From positions 120,608 through 184,607 of the forward strand of contig NZ_BBJR01000022.1 of the NCBI RefSeq assembly GCF_000739875.1: DNA of 64,000 nucleotides. Reading direction: 5' to 3'. This DNA is from Comamonas aquatica NBRC 14918 (GTDB lineage: Bacteria > Pseudomonadota > Gammaproteobacteria > Burkholderiales > Burkholderiaceae_C). The notes under the pieces were generated by a model that did not search any database, was not told the origin of the DNA, and saw only the letters and a list, made by a program, of their open reading frames with translations. The position numbers and the translations under genes are program-made. The number at the start of each line of letters is the position of its first letter. The stretch's first letter is position 1. Shown piece by piece: positions 38,076 through 45,721 of the stretch.

Positions 38076-39009
38076 GGGGGGCTTGCACGACCTGCTGCAT
38101 GGCCTGCTTGATCCCGGCTGGCTGCGTGCGGGCAAAGAAGGCCTGCAGAAACTCCACGCACACGCGCACCTTGGCGGAGCGCTCCAGCCGCGTCGGGTAC
38201 ACGGCCCAGATGTTGGCGCTTTGCTGCCAGTCGGGCAGCACCTGCACCAGGCGCCCGGCGGCCAGCTCGGCCGCCACATCCCACAGCGAGCGCAACACCA
38301 CGCCGTGGCCGTCCAGCGCCCATTGCACGGCCATTTCGCCATGGTTGGTGGACAGCGGCCCAGTCACCTTCACGCTGCGCTCCTGGGCGCCGCTGCGCAG
38401 CTTCCACACGCCAAACGGGTGGTCGCGCTCCTTGATCACCAGGCAGTCGTGGGCGGCCAGCTCGTCCACGCTGCGCGGCACGCCGCGGCGCTGCAGGTAG
38501 GCGGGCGCGGCGCACAGCACGCGGCAGTTGTCCGCCAGGTGGCGCGCAATCAGGTGCGGCGCGATCTCATCGCCAACGCGCACATCCAGGTCCAGCCCCT
38601 CGGCCGCCACATCCACCAGGCGGTCGAACACCTCCAGCCGCAACTGCAGCCCGGGGTAGCGCAGGGCCAGCTGAGACAACGCCGGTGCCACCACGTTGCG
38701 GCCAAAGCCAAAGCTGCTGCTGACCCGCAGCAGGCCCCGCGGCTCGCGGCGCGTGATCTGGGCTTCCTGCAGCAGGTGCTCCATGTCGTCCAGGATGCGC
38801 TGCGCCCACAGGAAGATGCGTTCGCCCTCCTCGGTCACCACCACGCGGCGCGTGCTGCGGTGCAGCAGCTTGACCCCCAAGGTGGCCTCCAGCAGGCGAA
38901 TGCGCTTGCTCACATAGGCGGGCGAAGCCTCCAGCGCCGTGGCCGCCGCCACGAAGCTGGATTTGCGCACCACGGTGATGAAGACACGCAGGTCTTCCGG
39001 CGCGGGCAT
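38068..39009 (-). CDS. LysR-family transcriptional regulator
   Basis: A 313-residue LysR regulator. The N-terminal winged helix (about residues 1-65) contains FVAAATALEASPAYVSKRIR as turn and recognition helix, followed by LLHRSTRRVVVTEEG. The effector domain begins near residue 90. The ATG at 39009 gives the normal N-terminus; a much longer open frame upstream is not supported. It is oriented with the Bug protein gene (62 bp apart) and near a TtuC-like dehydrogenase, so it may control tartrate or malate use. That is inference from context. Confidence 0.92.
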   Translation of the reverse strand: MPAPEDLRVFITVVRKSSFVAAATALEASPAYVSKRIRLLEATLGVKLLHRSTRRVVVTEEGERIFLWAQRILDDMEHLLQEAQITRREPRGLLRVSSSFGFGRNVVAPALSQLALRYPGLQLRLEVFDRLVDVAAEGLDLDVRVGDEIAPHLIARHLADNCRVLCAAPAYLQRRGVPRSVDELAAHDCLVIKERDHPFGVWKLRSGAQERSVKVTGPLSTNHGEMAVQWALDGHGVVLRSLWDVAAELAAGRLVQVLPDWQQSANIWAVYPTRLERSAKVRVCVEFLQAFFARTQPAGIKQAMQQVVQAPQK

Positions 39010-39071
39010 GGTGTGCACGATGGGCGTCTCCGTTCCACAAAACGGCCGATTGTAGGCAGGGCGCGGCGCGC

Positions 39072-40091
39072 CTACAGGCTCATGCCGCTGTCCTGGATCA
39101 CCTTGCTCCAGCGCTCCAGGTCCTTGGCGATCAGCTCGCCGAACACCTGGGAGCTGCTGGGCATGGGCTGTGCACCCTCGCTTTGCAGGCGCTCCAGAAT
39201 GGCCGGGCTTTGCAACGAGGCATTGATCTGCGCATTCAGTTGCTCCACCACGGCCTTGGGCATGCCCGCCGGGCCGACGATGCCATACCACTGGTCGGCC
39301 TCGAAACCCGGCACGGCCGCCTCGGCCACCGTGGGCACCTGCGGCAGGATGGCCACGCGCTGCGGTGAAGACACGGCCAGGGCCTTGACCTGCCCAGCCT
39401 TGAGCTGCGCCAGCACTGCGGGAATGCCGGTGAACAGCGCCTGCACCTGGCCGGCGACCAGGTCGTTGACCGCCGGGGCGGTGCCCTTGTAGGGCACATG
39501 CTGCATGCGCACCCCGGTCTGCTGCGCCAGGTAGGACATGGTCATGTGCGCCGCGCTGCCATTGCCGCCGGAGCTGTAGTTGATCTGGTCCGGGTGGGCC
39601 TTGGCGTAGGCGATGAAGGATGGCAGGTCGGTCACCGGCAGCGCGGGGTGGACCACCAGCACATTGGGCACGCGTGCCACCCAGGCGATCGGGGTGAAGC
39701 TGCGCACGGGGTCGTAGGGCAGCTTGGGGTACAGCGAGGGCGTGATGGCCAGGGTGCCCACATGCCCCATGAGCAGGGTGTAGCCATCGCCGGCCGCCTT
39801 GGCCACGCGGTCGGCGCCAATGCTGCCGCCCGCACCGGCCACGTTCTCCTGCACCACGGACTGGCCCCAGGCCTTGGTCAGCTCATGCCCCATGGCGCGA
39901 CCCAGGATGTCGGCCGAGCCGCCCGGCGTGAAAGGAATCACCATGCGGATGCTCTTGCTGGGATAGGCGCCCGGCGCCTGGGCCCAGGCGGCGGTGCCGC
40001 AGGCGAGCATGCCGGCCAGCAGGGCTATTGCCCCTGTCCGGCAGCGCTTCAGTGTAGAAACTGCGGGTGACGGTGATCGGTGCTTGTCCAT
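39072..40091 (-). CDS. Bug-family (TctC-like) periplasmic solute-binding protein
   Basis: A 339-residue tripartite-tricarboxylate-type binding protein of the Bug family. A signal peptide ends at AWAQA near residue 39, and the mature protein starts YPSKSIRMVIPFTPGGSAD, the family hallmark. SAAHMTMSYLAQQTGVRMQH and VPYKGTAPAVNDLVAGQVQ are the usual ligand-lobe segments. AAGGAG six bases before the ATG fixes the start at 40091. No TctA/TctB permease is present here, as is common for the many orphan Bug proteins in this lineage. Ligands are typically carboxylates; tartrate or malate is suggested only by the nearby dehydrogenase. Confidence 0.93.
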   Translation of the reverse strand: MDKHRSPSPAVSTLKRCRTGAIALLAGMLACGTAAWAQAPGAYPSKSIRMVIPFTPGGSADILGRAMGHELTKAWGQSVVQENVAGAGGSIGADRVAKAAGDGYTLLMGHVGTLAITPSLYPKLPYDPVRSFTPIAWVARVPNVLVVHPALPVTDLPSFIAYAKAHPDQINYSSGGNGSAAHMTMSYLAQQTGVRMQHVPYKGTAPAVNDLVAGQVQALFTGIPAVLAQLKAGQVKALAVSSPQRVAILPQVPTVAEAAVPGFEADQWYGIVGPAGMPKAVVEQLNAQINASLQSPAILERLQSEGAQPMPSSSQVFGELIAKDLERWSKVIQDSGMSL

Positions 40092-40248
40092 CGGAACTCC
40101 TTGAAAGCGCAGGGACCTGGAAGCCGAATGTCCGGCCTGGCCAGGCATTTGTGCTTTGGGATTTGCCCGCACCCGCTGTCGCCAAGGCTGCGCCCTGCAA
40201 GCAGGGTGGCGCCATCACCCCTTCATTGCTACAACCCCAGGAGGTTTC

Positions 40249-41202
40249 ATGCACGTCAATCGCCGCCGTTGGATTCTGAGCACCACCAGCCTGGCCGCTG
40301 CCAGCTGGCTGTCCGCCTGCGCCAGCCGCCCTGCCGCGACCAACACCGCCGCGCTGGGCTACCAGCACCAGACCATCGGACAGGCCCGGGTGACGGCCGT
40401 GAGCGATGGCGTCACCCGCCGCCCCCTGGATGCCGGCTTCGTCAAGAACGCCCCGCTGTCCGAGGTGCAGGCCGCCCTGACGGCCGCCGGACTGCCGACC
40501 ACGCACATCGACGTGCCCTACACCTGTTTCGTGGTCGACCTGCATGGCAAGCGCTATTTGCTGGACACCGGCTTTGGCGACAACGGTGCGCCGGGCACCG
40601 GACAGCTGCACCGCCACCTGCAGGCGGCCGGCATAGACCCGGCCAGCATCGATGTGGTGGTCATCAGCCACCTGCATGGCGACCACATCAACGGACTGCG
40701 GCGCAAGGATGGCAGCCTGGTCTACCCCCAGGCCACGGTCTATGTGCCCCAGCCCGAGGCCGCGCACTGGCTGGACGACGCCCGCATGAACGCCACCCCG
40801 GAAGCCGCACGCGGCGGCTTCCGGGCGGTGCGCCGCGTCTTCGACGGCTACCCCGCCGCACAGCTAAAGCTGTTTGCGCCCGGCAGCGCGATTGCTCCCG
40901 GCCTGGAGACGGTGGCCGCGTTCGGGCACTCCCCGGGCCACACGGCCATCGCCGTGCAATCGGGTGGCGAACGCTTCACCTTCATCGGTGACGTGGCGCA
41001 CTACCCGGCCCTGTTCGTGAAGCACCCCGACTGGCAGGTGCAGTTCGACATGAACCCCGAGCAAGCGCGGGCCACGCGCCACGCCCTGCTGGGCCGCCTG
41101 GCCCAGGAAGGGGGTTGGGTGGGCGGCTACCACTTCCCCATGCCGGCCCTGGGACGCCTGCGCGCTGCAGGCCCGGGCTACGACTGGGTGCCGCGCGCCT
41201 GA
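40249..41202 (+). CDS. Exported metallo-beta-lactamase-fold hydrolase
   Basis: A 317-residue MBL-fold hydrolase. The zinc motif is SHLHGDHINGL (HxHxDH), with further ligands in GHSPGHTA and FIGDVAHYP. The N-terminus NRRRWIL...WLSAC combines a twin-arginine with a lipobox (C24), so it is probably a Tat-exported lipoprotein. Start at the ATG at 40249 is fixed by AGGAGG just upstream. It is divergent from the Bug gene and ends in a strong terminator. Sequence resembles the lactonase/quorum-quenching-like branch only loosely; substrate unknown. Confidence 0.88.
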   Translation: MHVNRRRWILSTTSLAAASWLSACASRPAATNTAALGYQHQTIGQARVTAVSDGVTRRPLDAGFVKNAPLSEVQAALTAAGLPTTHIDVPYTCFVVDLHGKRYLLDTGFGDNGAPGTGQLHRHLQAAGIDPASIDVVVISHLHGDHINGLRRKDGSLVYPQATVYVPQPEAAHWLDDARMNATPEAARGGFRAVRRVFDGYPAAQLKLFAPGSAIAPGLETVAAFGHSPGHTAIAVQSGGERFTFIGDVAHYPALFVKHPDWQVQFDMNPEQARATRHALLGRLAQEGGWVGGYHFPMPALGRLRAAGPGYDWVPRA

Positions 41203-41220
41203 GCGGCCATCCCCCGCGGC

Positions 41221-41246
41221 AGCCCCGGCCATGGCCGGGGCTTTTT
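41221..41246 (+). terminator. Intrinsic terminator after the MBL-fold gene
   Basis: AGCCCCGGCC (41221-41230) and GGCCGGGGCT (41233-41242) are perfect inverted repeats with an AT between them, followed by a T-run. Confidence 0.88.
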
Positions 41247-41362
41247 GATGCCGCAATTGCGCACACTACGTAAACAATCAACGCACATTTTGCGGATTGC
41301 ATGGTGCGCAGTCTGACTCAACAATGCCGCATCCCGTTGACAGAATTTCAGAAGGATTTGAG

Positions 41363-42451
41363 ATGTCCACACCCCGCAAGATCGCAGTCATCGCCGGCGA
41401 CGGCATCGGCAAGGAAGTCATGCCCGAGGGCCTGCGCGCCCTGGAAGCGGCCGCCCAGCGCTTCAACCTGCCGCTGGAGTTCCACCACTTCGACTGGGCC
41501 CACTGCGACTACTACGCCGAACACGGCCAGATGATGCCTGACGACTGGAAGGCCCAGCTGTCCGGCATGGACGCCATCTTTTTCGGCGCCGTGGGCTGGC
41601 CCGCCACCGTGCCCGACCACATCTCGCTGTGGGGCTCGCTGCTCAAGTTCCGCCGCGAATTCGACCAGTACATCAACCTGCGCCCGGTGCGCCTGTTCGA
41701 AGGCGTGCCCTGCCCCCTGGCCGGCCGCAAGCCCGGTGACATCGACTACTACGTGGTGCGCGAGAACACCGAGGGCGAGTACACGGCCCTGGGCGGCATC
41801 ATGTTCGAGGGCACGGACCGCGAGATCTGCATCCAGGAGTCGGTGTACTCGCGCAAAGGCGCCGACCGCCTGCTCAAGTACGCCTTCGATCTGGCCCAGA
41901 GCCGCGCCAAGAAGCACGTGACCCTGGCCACCAAGAGCAACGGCATCGCCATCAGCATGCCCTGGTGGGACCAGCGCGCCGACGATGTAGCCAAGGACTA
42001 CCCCGAAGTCACGCTGGACAAGCAGCACATCGACATCCTGACCGCGCGCTTCGTGCTGCAGCCGGGCCGCTTCGACGTGGTCGCCGCCACCAACCTGTTC
42101 GGCGACATCCTGTCCGACCTGGGCCCGGCCACCACCGGCACCATCGGCCTGGCACCGTCGGCCAACCTCAACCCCGACCGCACCTTCCCCTCGCTGTTCG
42201 AGCCCGTGCACGGCTCGGCGCCCGACATCTATGGCAAGAACATCGCCAACCCCATCGCCATGGTCTGGTCCGGCGCGCTGATGCTGGACTTCCTGGGCCG
42301 CAGCGAAGGCGCCTGGCGCCAGGCCCACGACCACATCGTGGCCGCCATCGAGAGCACCATCAAGACCGGTCCACGCACGCCCGACCTGGGCGGCACGGCC
42401 AGCACCACCGTGGTGGGCCAGGCCATCGCCGCCGCCATCGCCCAGGCGTGA
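41363..42451 (+). CDS. ttuC: Tartrate dehydrogenase / D-malate dehydrogenase family (TtuC-like)
   Basis: A 362-residue NAD-dependent enzyme of the isocitrate/isopropylmalate dehydrogenase superfamily, TtuC/DmlA branch. AVIAGDGIGKEVMPEGLRAL opens the protein; REGT-type catalytic residues appear as VRENTEGEYT; the metal and NAD site is in NLFGDILSDLGPATTG and FEPVHGSAPDIYGKNIANP. Family members convert tartrate or malate to pyruvate or oxaloglycolate and cannot be told apart by sequence. GAAGGA precedes the ATG. With the LysR and Bug genes it suggests a dicarboxylate utilisation cluster. Confidence 0.92.
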   Translation: MSTPRKIAVIAGDGIGKEVMPEGLRALEAAAQRFNLPLEFHHFDWAHCDYYAEHGQMMPDDWKAQLSGMDAIFFGAVGWPATVPDHISLWGSLLKFRREFDQYINLRPVRLFEGVPCPLAGRKPGDIDYYVVRENTEGEYTALGGIMFEGTDREICIQESVYSRKGADRLLKYAFDLAQSRAKKHVTLATKSNGIAISMPWWDQRADDVAKDYPEVTLDKQHIDILTARFVLQPGRFDVVAATNLFGDILSDLGPATTGTIGLAPSANLNPDRTFPSLFEPVHGSAPDIYGKNIANPIAMVWSGALMLDFLGRSEGAWRQAHDHIVAAIESTIKTGPRTPDLGGTASTTVVGQAIAAAIAQA

Positions 42452-42490
42452 GACCGCCGCTGGCCCCAGCCCGGGCCAGCGAATGCTCCT

Positions 42491-42545
42491 GAAACCAAAG
42501 CACTCCACACTTACTGCATCTGCGCTGGAGTGCTTTTTTATGTAA
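42491..42545 (+). repeat. Palindromic element acting as terminator after ttuC
   Basis: AAAGCACTCCA (42497-42507) pairs with TGGAGTGCTTT (42526-42536), followed by a T-run to 42539. The loop contains ACTGCATCTGCGCTGGA, shared with the copy inside the flavoprotein gene, so it is listed as a family member as well as a terminator. Confidence 0.6.
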
Positions 42546-42642
42546 ATTCATCGCCACAAGGTGAGCCCCGAAGGCCATACCGCCCCCGTGTGCTGCGTGG
42601 GTCGATACACTTTGCGCTTCAACAACCACCCCACTTTCCGGC

Positions 42643-43674
42643 ATGCGCCTGACCGCCCTGTTGCGCCCCTGTGTCATTCTGGGCCTCACCGCCCTCACGG
42701 CCTGCGGCAGCCTTCCTCCCCGCACTGCGGACACCCCCGCCACCACCACCTCCGCCCCGCCCTCGGCACCGCTCAAGATCGGCATCGCGCTGGGCGGCGG
42801 CGCCGCCAAGGGCTTTGCCCACATCGGCGTGATCAAGATGCTGGAGGCCAATGGCTTCGCCCCGGCCGTAGTCTCCGGCACCAGCGCCGGCAGCGTGGTG
42901 GGTGCGCTGTATGCCAGCGGCATGAATGCTTTTGAGCTGCAGGAAAAGGCCGTGTCCCTGGACGAGGCCAAGATCCGCGACCTGCAGCTGTCGTCCGGCG
43001 GCCTGGTGCAGGGCCAGAAGCTGGCGGACTATGTGAACCAGCAGGTGCAGCGCAAACCGCTGGAGCAGCTGTCCAAGCCCTTCGTGGCCGTGGCCACGCG
43101 GCTGGAGGACGGCGCGCGCACCGTGTTCGCCCGCGGCAACACCGGCCAGGCCGTGCGCGCATCCAGCAGCGTGCCGGGCGTGTTCCAGCCCGTGCGCATC
43201 GGCAAGCACCACTATGTGGACGGCGGCGTCGTCAGCCCCGTGCCGGTCGATGCCGCACGCCAGCTGGGCGCCGATGTGGTGATCGCCGTGGACATCTCCA
43301 GCAAGGCCCGCGGCAAGACGCCGGGCGACATGCTGGGCACCCTGAACCAGTCCATCGCCATCATGGGCCAGAAGCTGGGCCAGGCCGAGCTGGAGCGCGC
43401 CGACGTGGTCATCCGCCCCCAGGTGCTGGACATCGGCGCGGCCGACTTCAGCCAGCGGGCCAGCGCCATCCTGGAAGGCGAGAAGGCCGCCCTGGCGGCG
43501 ATGCCGCAGATCCGCCAGCGCATCGCCCAGCTGCAGGCCGAGCGCGACCAGGCCGCACACACCGCGCAGCAGCAGGCTGCGGCAGCCCAGCGCCAGGCCT
43601 GCCTGGACCAGCGCTCACGCCTGCAAAAGCTGGCCGGCATGGCGGGACTGGACGCCGCCTGCGCAGCCCCCTGA
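42643..43674 (+). CDS. Patatin-like phospholipase, lipoprotein
   Basis: A 343-residue patatin-domain protein of the RssA group. A lipobox LTAC ends the signal peptide at C21. The patatin domain starts near residue 45 with GGGAAKG (oxyanion loop), the nucleophile S81 in GTSAG, and the catalytic Asp D193 in VDGG. The C-terminal 60 residues are Gln/Ala-rich and probably coiled. It would act on lipids at the periplasmic face of a membrane. No partner gene is evident; the next gene is convergent. Confidence 0.93.
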   Translation: MRLTALLRPCVILGLTALTACGSLPPRTADTPATTTSAPPSAPLKIGIALGGGAAKGFAHIGVIKMLEANGFAPAVVSGTSAGSVVGALYASGMNAFELQEKAVSLDEAKIRDLQLSSGGLVQGQKLADYVNQQVQRKPLEQLSKPFVAVATRLEDGARTVFARGNTGQAVRASSSVPGVFQPVRIGKHHYVDGGVVSPVPVDAARQLGADVVIAVDISSKARGKTPGDMLGTLNQSIAIMGQKLGQAELERADVVIRPQVLDIGAADFSQRASAILEGEKAALAAMPQIRQRIAQLQAERDQAAHTAQQQAAAAQRQACLDQRSRLQKLAGMAGLDAACAAP

Positions 43675-43718
43675 CCCGGCGCTGAACCGGTAGCGCGCGC
43701 CAGTGCTGGCCACCGGGC

Positions 43719-44894
43719 TCAGCCGCCCATGCCGTCGATGATCACGCGGTTGCGCCCCAGGGCCTTGCCGCTGTACATGGCGGCATCGGCGCGGGCGATG
43801 GCGGCCTCGACCGGCTCGCCGGGCTGGTACTGGGTGGCCCCCACGGTGCAGGTCACGGTCACAGGCTGGTCCACCAGGCGGTCCCAGGGCATGTCCTGCG
43901 TGCGCTGGCGCAGGCGTTCCAGCAGCACCAGGGCCTGGGGAATGTCGGTCTCCGGCAGCACCAGCAGGAACTCCTCGCCACCGTAGCGCCCGGCCACGTC
44001 GATGGCACGCATCTCGGTCGACAGCAGGCTGCCGAAGGCGCGCAGCACCGCATCGCCACAGCCATGCCCGTACTGGTCGTTGATGCTCTTGAAGTGGTCG
44101 ATATCGAGCAGGGCAATGCTCAATGGCGTGCCGTGGCGCTGCACGCCCTCCAGCGCCAGGTGCAGCCGCTCCAGCACGCCACGGCGGTTGGCCACGCCGG
44201 TCAGCTCGTCGTAGCGCGCCAGTTGTTCGATGTGGGCCAGGGCCGCCGCCAGCTTCTGGTTGCTGGCGCTCAGTCGGTACTGCATGCCGCGGAAATAGGT
44301 CACCAGCATGCTGCAGCGCACCACTGCGCCCAGCATCACGGCGGCCGTCAGCAGCTGGCCGGCCAGGGTATCGGTGACCATGCGCATCTGTGGCCCGCGC
44401 CAGCAGATGACCACGGCCACCAGGGCCAGGGTCAGGCCCCAGGTCAGCCAGAAGCTCGTGCGCCGCCGTGCCAGAAAACCGTCGGCACTGAACACCAGCA
44501 GCATGACCAGGGCCTGGAACGCCACCTGCGGGGCCACCACCAGCAGCCCTAGCACCCCGGAAATCGACATCAGCTGGTGCTCCAGGAACAAGCCAGGATC
44601 GCGCCGCTTCTGGCTCCAGCCGCTGGCATAGGCCCAGGTGATGAAGGCCATGCCCACGGCAATCCACAGGCCGTACCACAGCACGGCGCTCAGCGGTGCA
44701 TAACCGGCCCAGGCATGGCCCAGGAACAGCGCCAGCGCATACAGGTGGCTCAGCCCCACCGACAGGTGCAACTGCCAGGTGCGACGGCGCCAGCGCTCGA
44801 AATGCGCTGCCTCACTGACCAGGGGCGAGGCCGATTCGAGCCCCCACAGGAGAGGGCCCTCGTTTTTCTTCGGAGGTGGGAGGCTGGGTGTCAT
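43719..44894 (-). CDS. Membrane-bound diguanylate cyclase (GGDEF)
   Basis: A GGDEF protein of about 391 residues. Five to six hydrophobic helices occupy the N-terminal half (from LSHLYALALFLGHAWAGY to near AAVMLGAVVRCSMLV), forming a membrane sensor. The GGDEF domain starts near YDELTGVANRRG; its active loop is GGEEF and an intact inhibitory I-site RxxD lies five residues before it (RAIDVAGRY). It should make cyclic-di-GMP and be product-inhibited. The ATG at 44894 is used, but an ATG at 44933 adding 13 residues is equally open, and neither has a clear ribosome site. Confidence 0.9.
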   Translation of the reverse strand: MTPSLPPPKKNEGPLLWGLESASPLVSEAAHFERWRRRTWQLHLSVGLSHLYALALFLGHAWAGYAPLSAVLWYGLWIAVGMAFITWAYASGWSQKRRDPGLFLEHQLMSISGVLGLLVVAPQVAFQALVMLLVFSADGFLARRRTSFWLTWGLTLALVAVVICWRGPQMRMVTDTLAGQLLTAAVMLGAVVRCSMLVTYFRGMQYRLSASNQKLAAALAHIEQLARYDELTGVANRRGVLERLHLALEGVQRHGTPLSIALLDIDHFKSINDQYGHGCGDAVLRAFGSLLSTEMRAIDVAGRYGGEEFLLVLPETDIPQALVLLERLRQRTQDMPWDRLVDQPVTVTCTVGATQYQPGEPVEAAIARADAAMYSGKALGRNRVIIDGMGG

Positions 44895-44972
44895 GGAAAA
44901 CGCGTGTGGGTGCGCATTGTGCACCGCAGCCATTGTGGCGCAGATGCCCGGCCGGCCGGCGCCGCCAGGCGC

Positions 44973-45236
44973 TCAATCGCCGGCGCGCAGCGTCGCGGCC
45001 ACCGCGCGCAGGCACTCCAGCAGCAGCCCGGTGGTGGGGGTCAGCGGCTGGCCGCGCAGCGTGATCAGGCCGACGGAGGGCAACTCGATCAGCACAGCAA
45101 GGTCCAGCACGGCCAGCGTGCCCAGGGCCGCATGGTGGCGGGCCACGCTGCGCGCCATGAAGGCCACGGCGCCCCGCTGGTGCACAAAGGTCAGCTGCGA
45201 CAGAAAGGATGCGGTCTCGACGATGTCGGCCGGTGG
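44973..45236 (-). pseudogene. C-terminal remnant of a LysR-type regulator
   Basis: The minus strand encodes about 88 residues matching the end of a LysR effector domain: VHQRGAVAFMARSVARHHAA, then SVGLITLRGQPLTPTTGLL, ending LRAGD and a stop. The N-terminal DNA-binding domain and most of the effector domain are missing; upstream of about 45236 the sequence becomes an aldolase gene on the opposite strand. An open frame continues on the minus strand but its translation is the shadow of that aldolase. No start codon or promoter remains. Confidence 0.75.
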
Positions 45237-45599
45237 CTGCAGGCCGAGACCACCACAGCCCTGGCCAACCTTGAAGCCATCTGCGCCGTGGACGGTGTGC
45301 ACGGCGTGTTCATCGGCCCGGCCGATCTGGCGGCTTCCATGGGCCACCGCGGCAACCCGGGCCACCCCGCGGTGCAGGCCGCCATCGAAGGCGCGATGCA
45401 AACCATCATCGCCAGCGGCAAGGCCGCGGGCACGCTGACTTCGGACCCGGTGCTGGCCCAGCGTTACCTTCAACTTGGCTGCAGCTTTGTGGCCGTGGGC
45501 GTGGACATGCTGATGTTCGTGAACGCCGCGCGCAAGCTGCGCACCCAGTTTGCCGGCACCACGGTGGTGGCCCCGGCCACGCCCGGCGCGGCCTACTGA
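45237..45599 (+). pseudogene. C-terminal remnant of an HpcH/HpaI-family aldolase
   Basis: From about 45237 the plus strand encodes the last 120 residues of a class II pyruvate aldolase (HpcH/HpaI/GarL family): LQAETTTALANLEAICAVDG, then HGVFIGPADLAASMGHRGNP and CSFVAVGVDMLMF, ending PATPGAAY. The N-terminal half, with the metal- and pyruvate-binding Arg, His and Glu residues, is missing. The frame continues open to the left, but that part is the antisense of the LysR remnant and the cyclase gene. The downstream hairpin at 45678-45716 may have been its terminator. Confidence 0.75.
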
Positions 45600-45670
45600 G
45601 ACCGGGCGTCTGGACGGCTGGACGGCTGGGCGGCACCCTGCAGGTGAATAGAACCCACCGGGAATGCCCC

Positions 45671-45721
45671 GAATTTCATAGCTGTTGGCGCAGTCCACAC
45701 CTGCGCCAACAGCTATTTTTA
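45671..45721. repeat. Palindromic element, 16-bp perfect stem; bidirectional terminator
   Basis: ATAGCTGTTGGCGCAG (45678-45693) pairs perfectly with CTGCGCCAACAGCTAT (45701-45716) across seven bases, ending in TTTTT. It is the most symmetric member of the repeat family. The stop codon of the PAS-GGDEF-EAL gene (TAA on the minus strand, 45719-45721) lies in its edge. Confidence 0.7.

Noticed and set aside
44577..45236. Left part of the open frame leading into the aldolase remnant
   Set aside because: It is antisense to the cyclase gene and the LysR remnant and shows no aldolase similarity, so the aldolase was not treated as a complete 340-residue protein.
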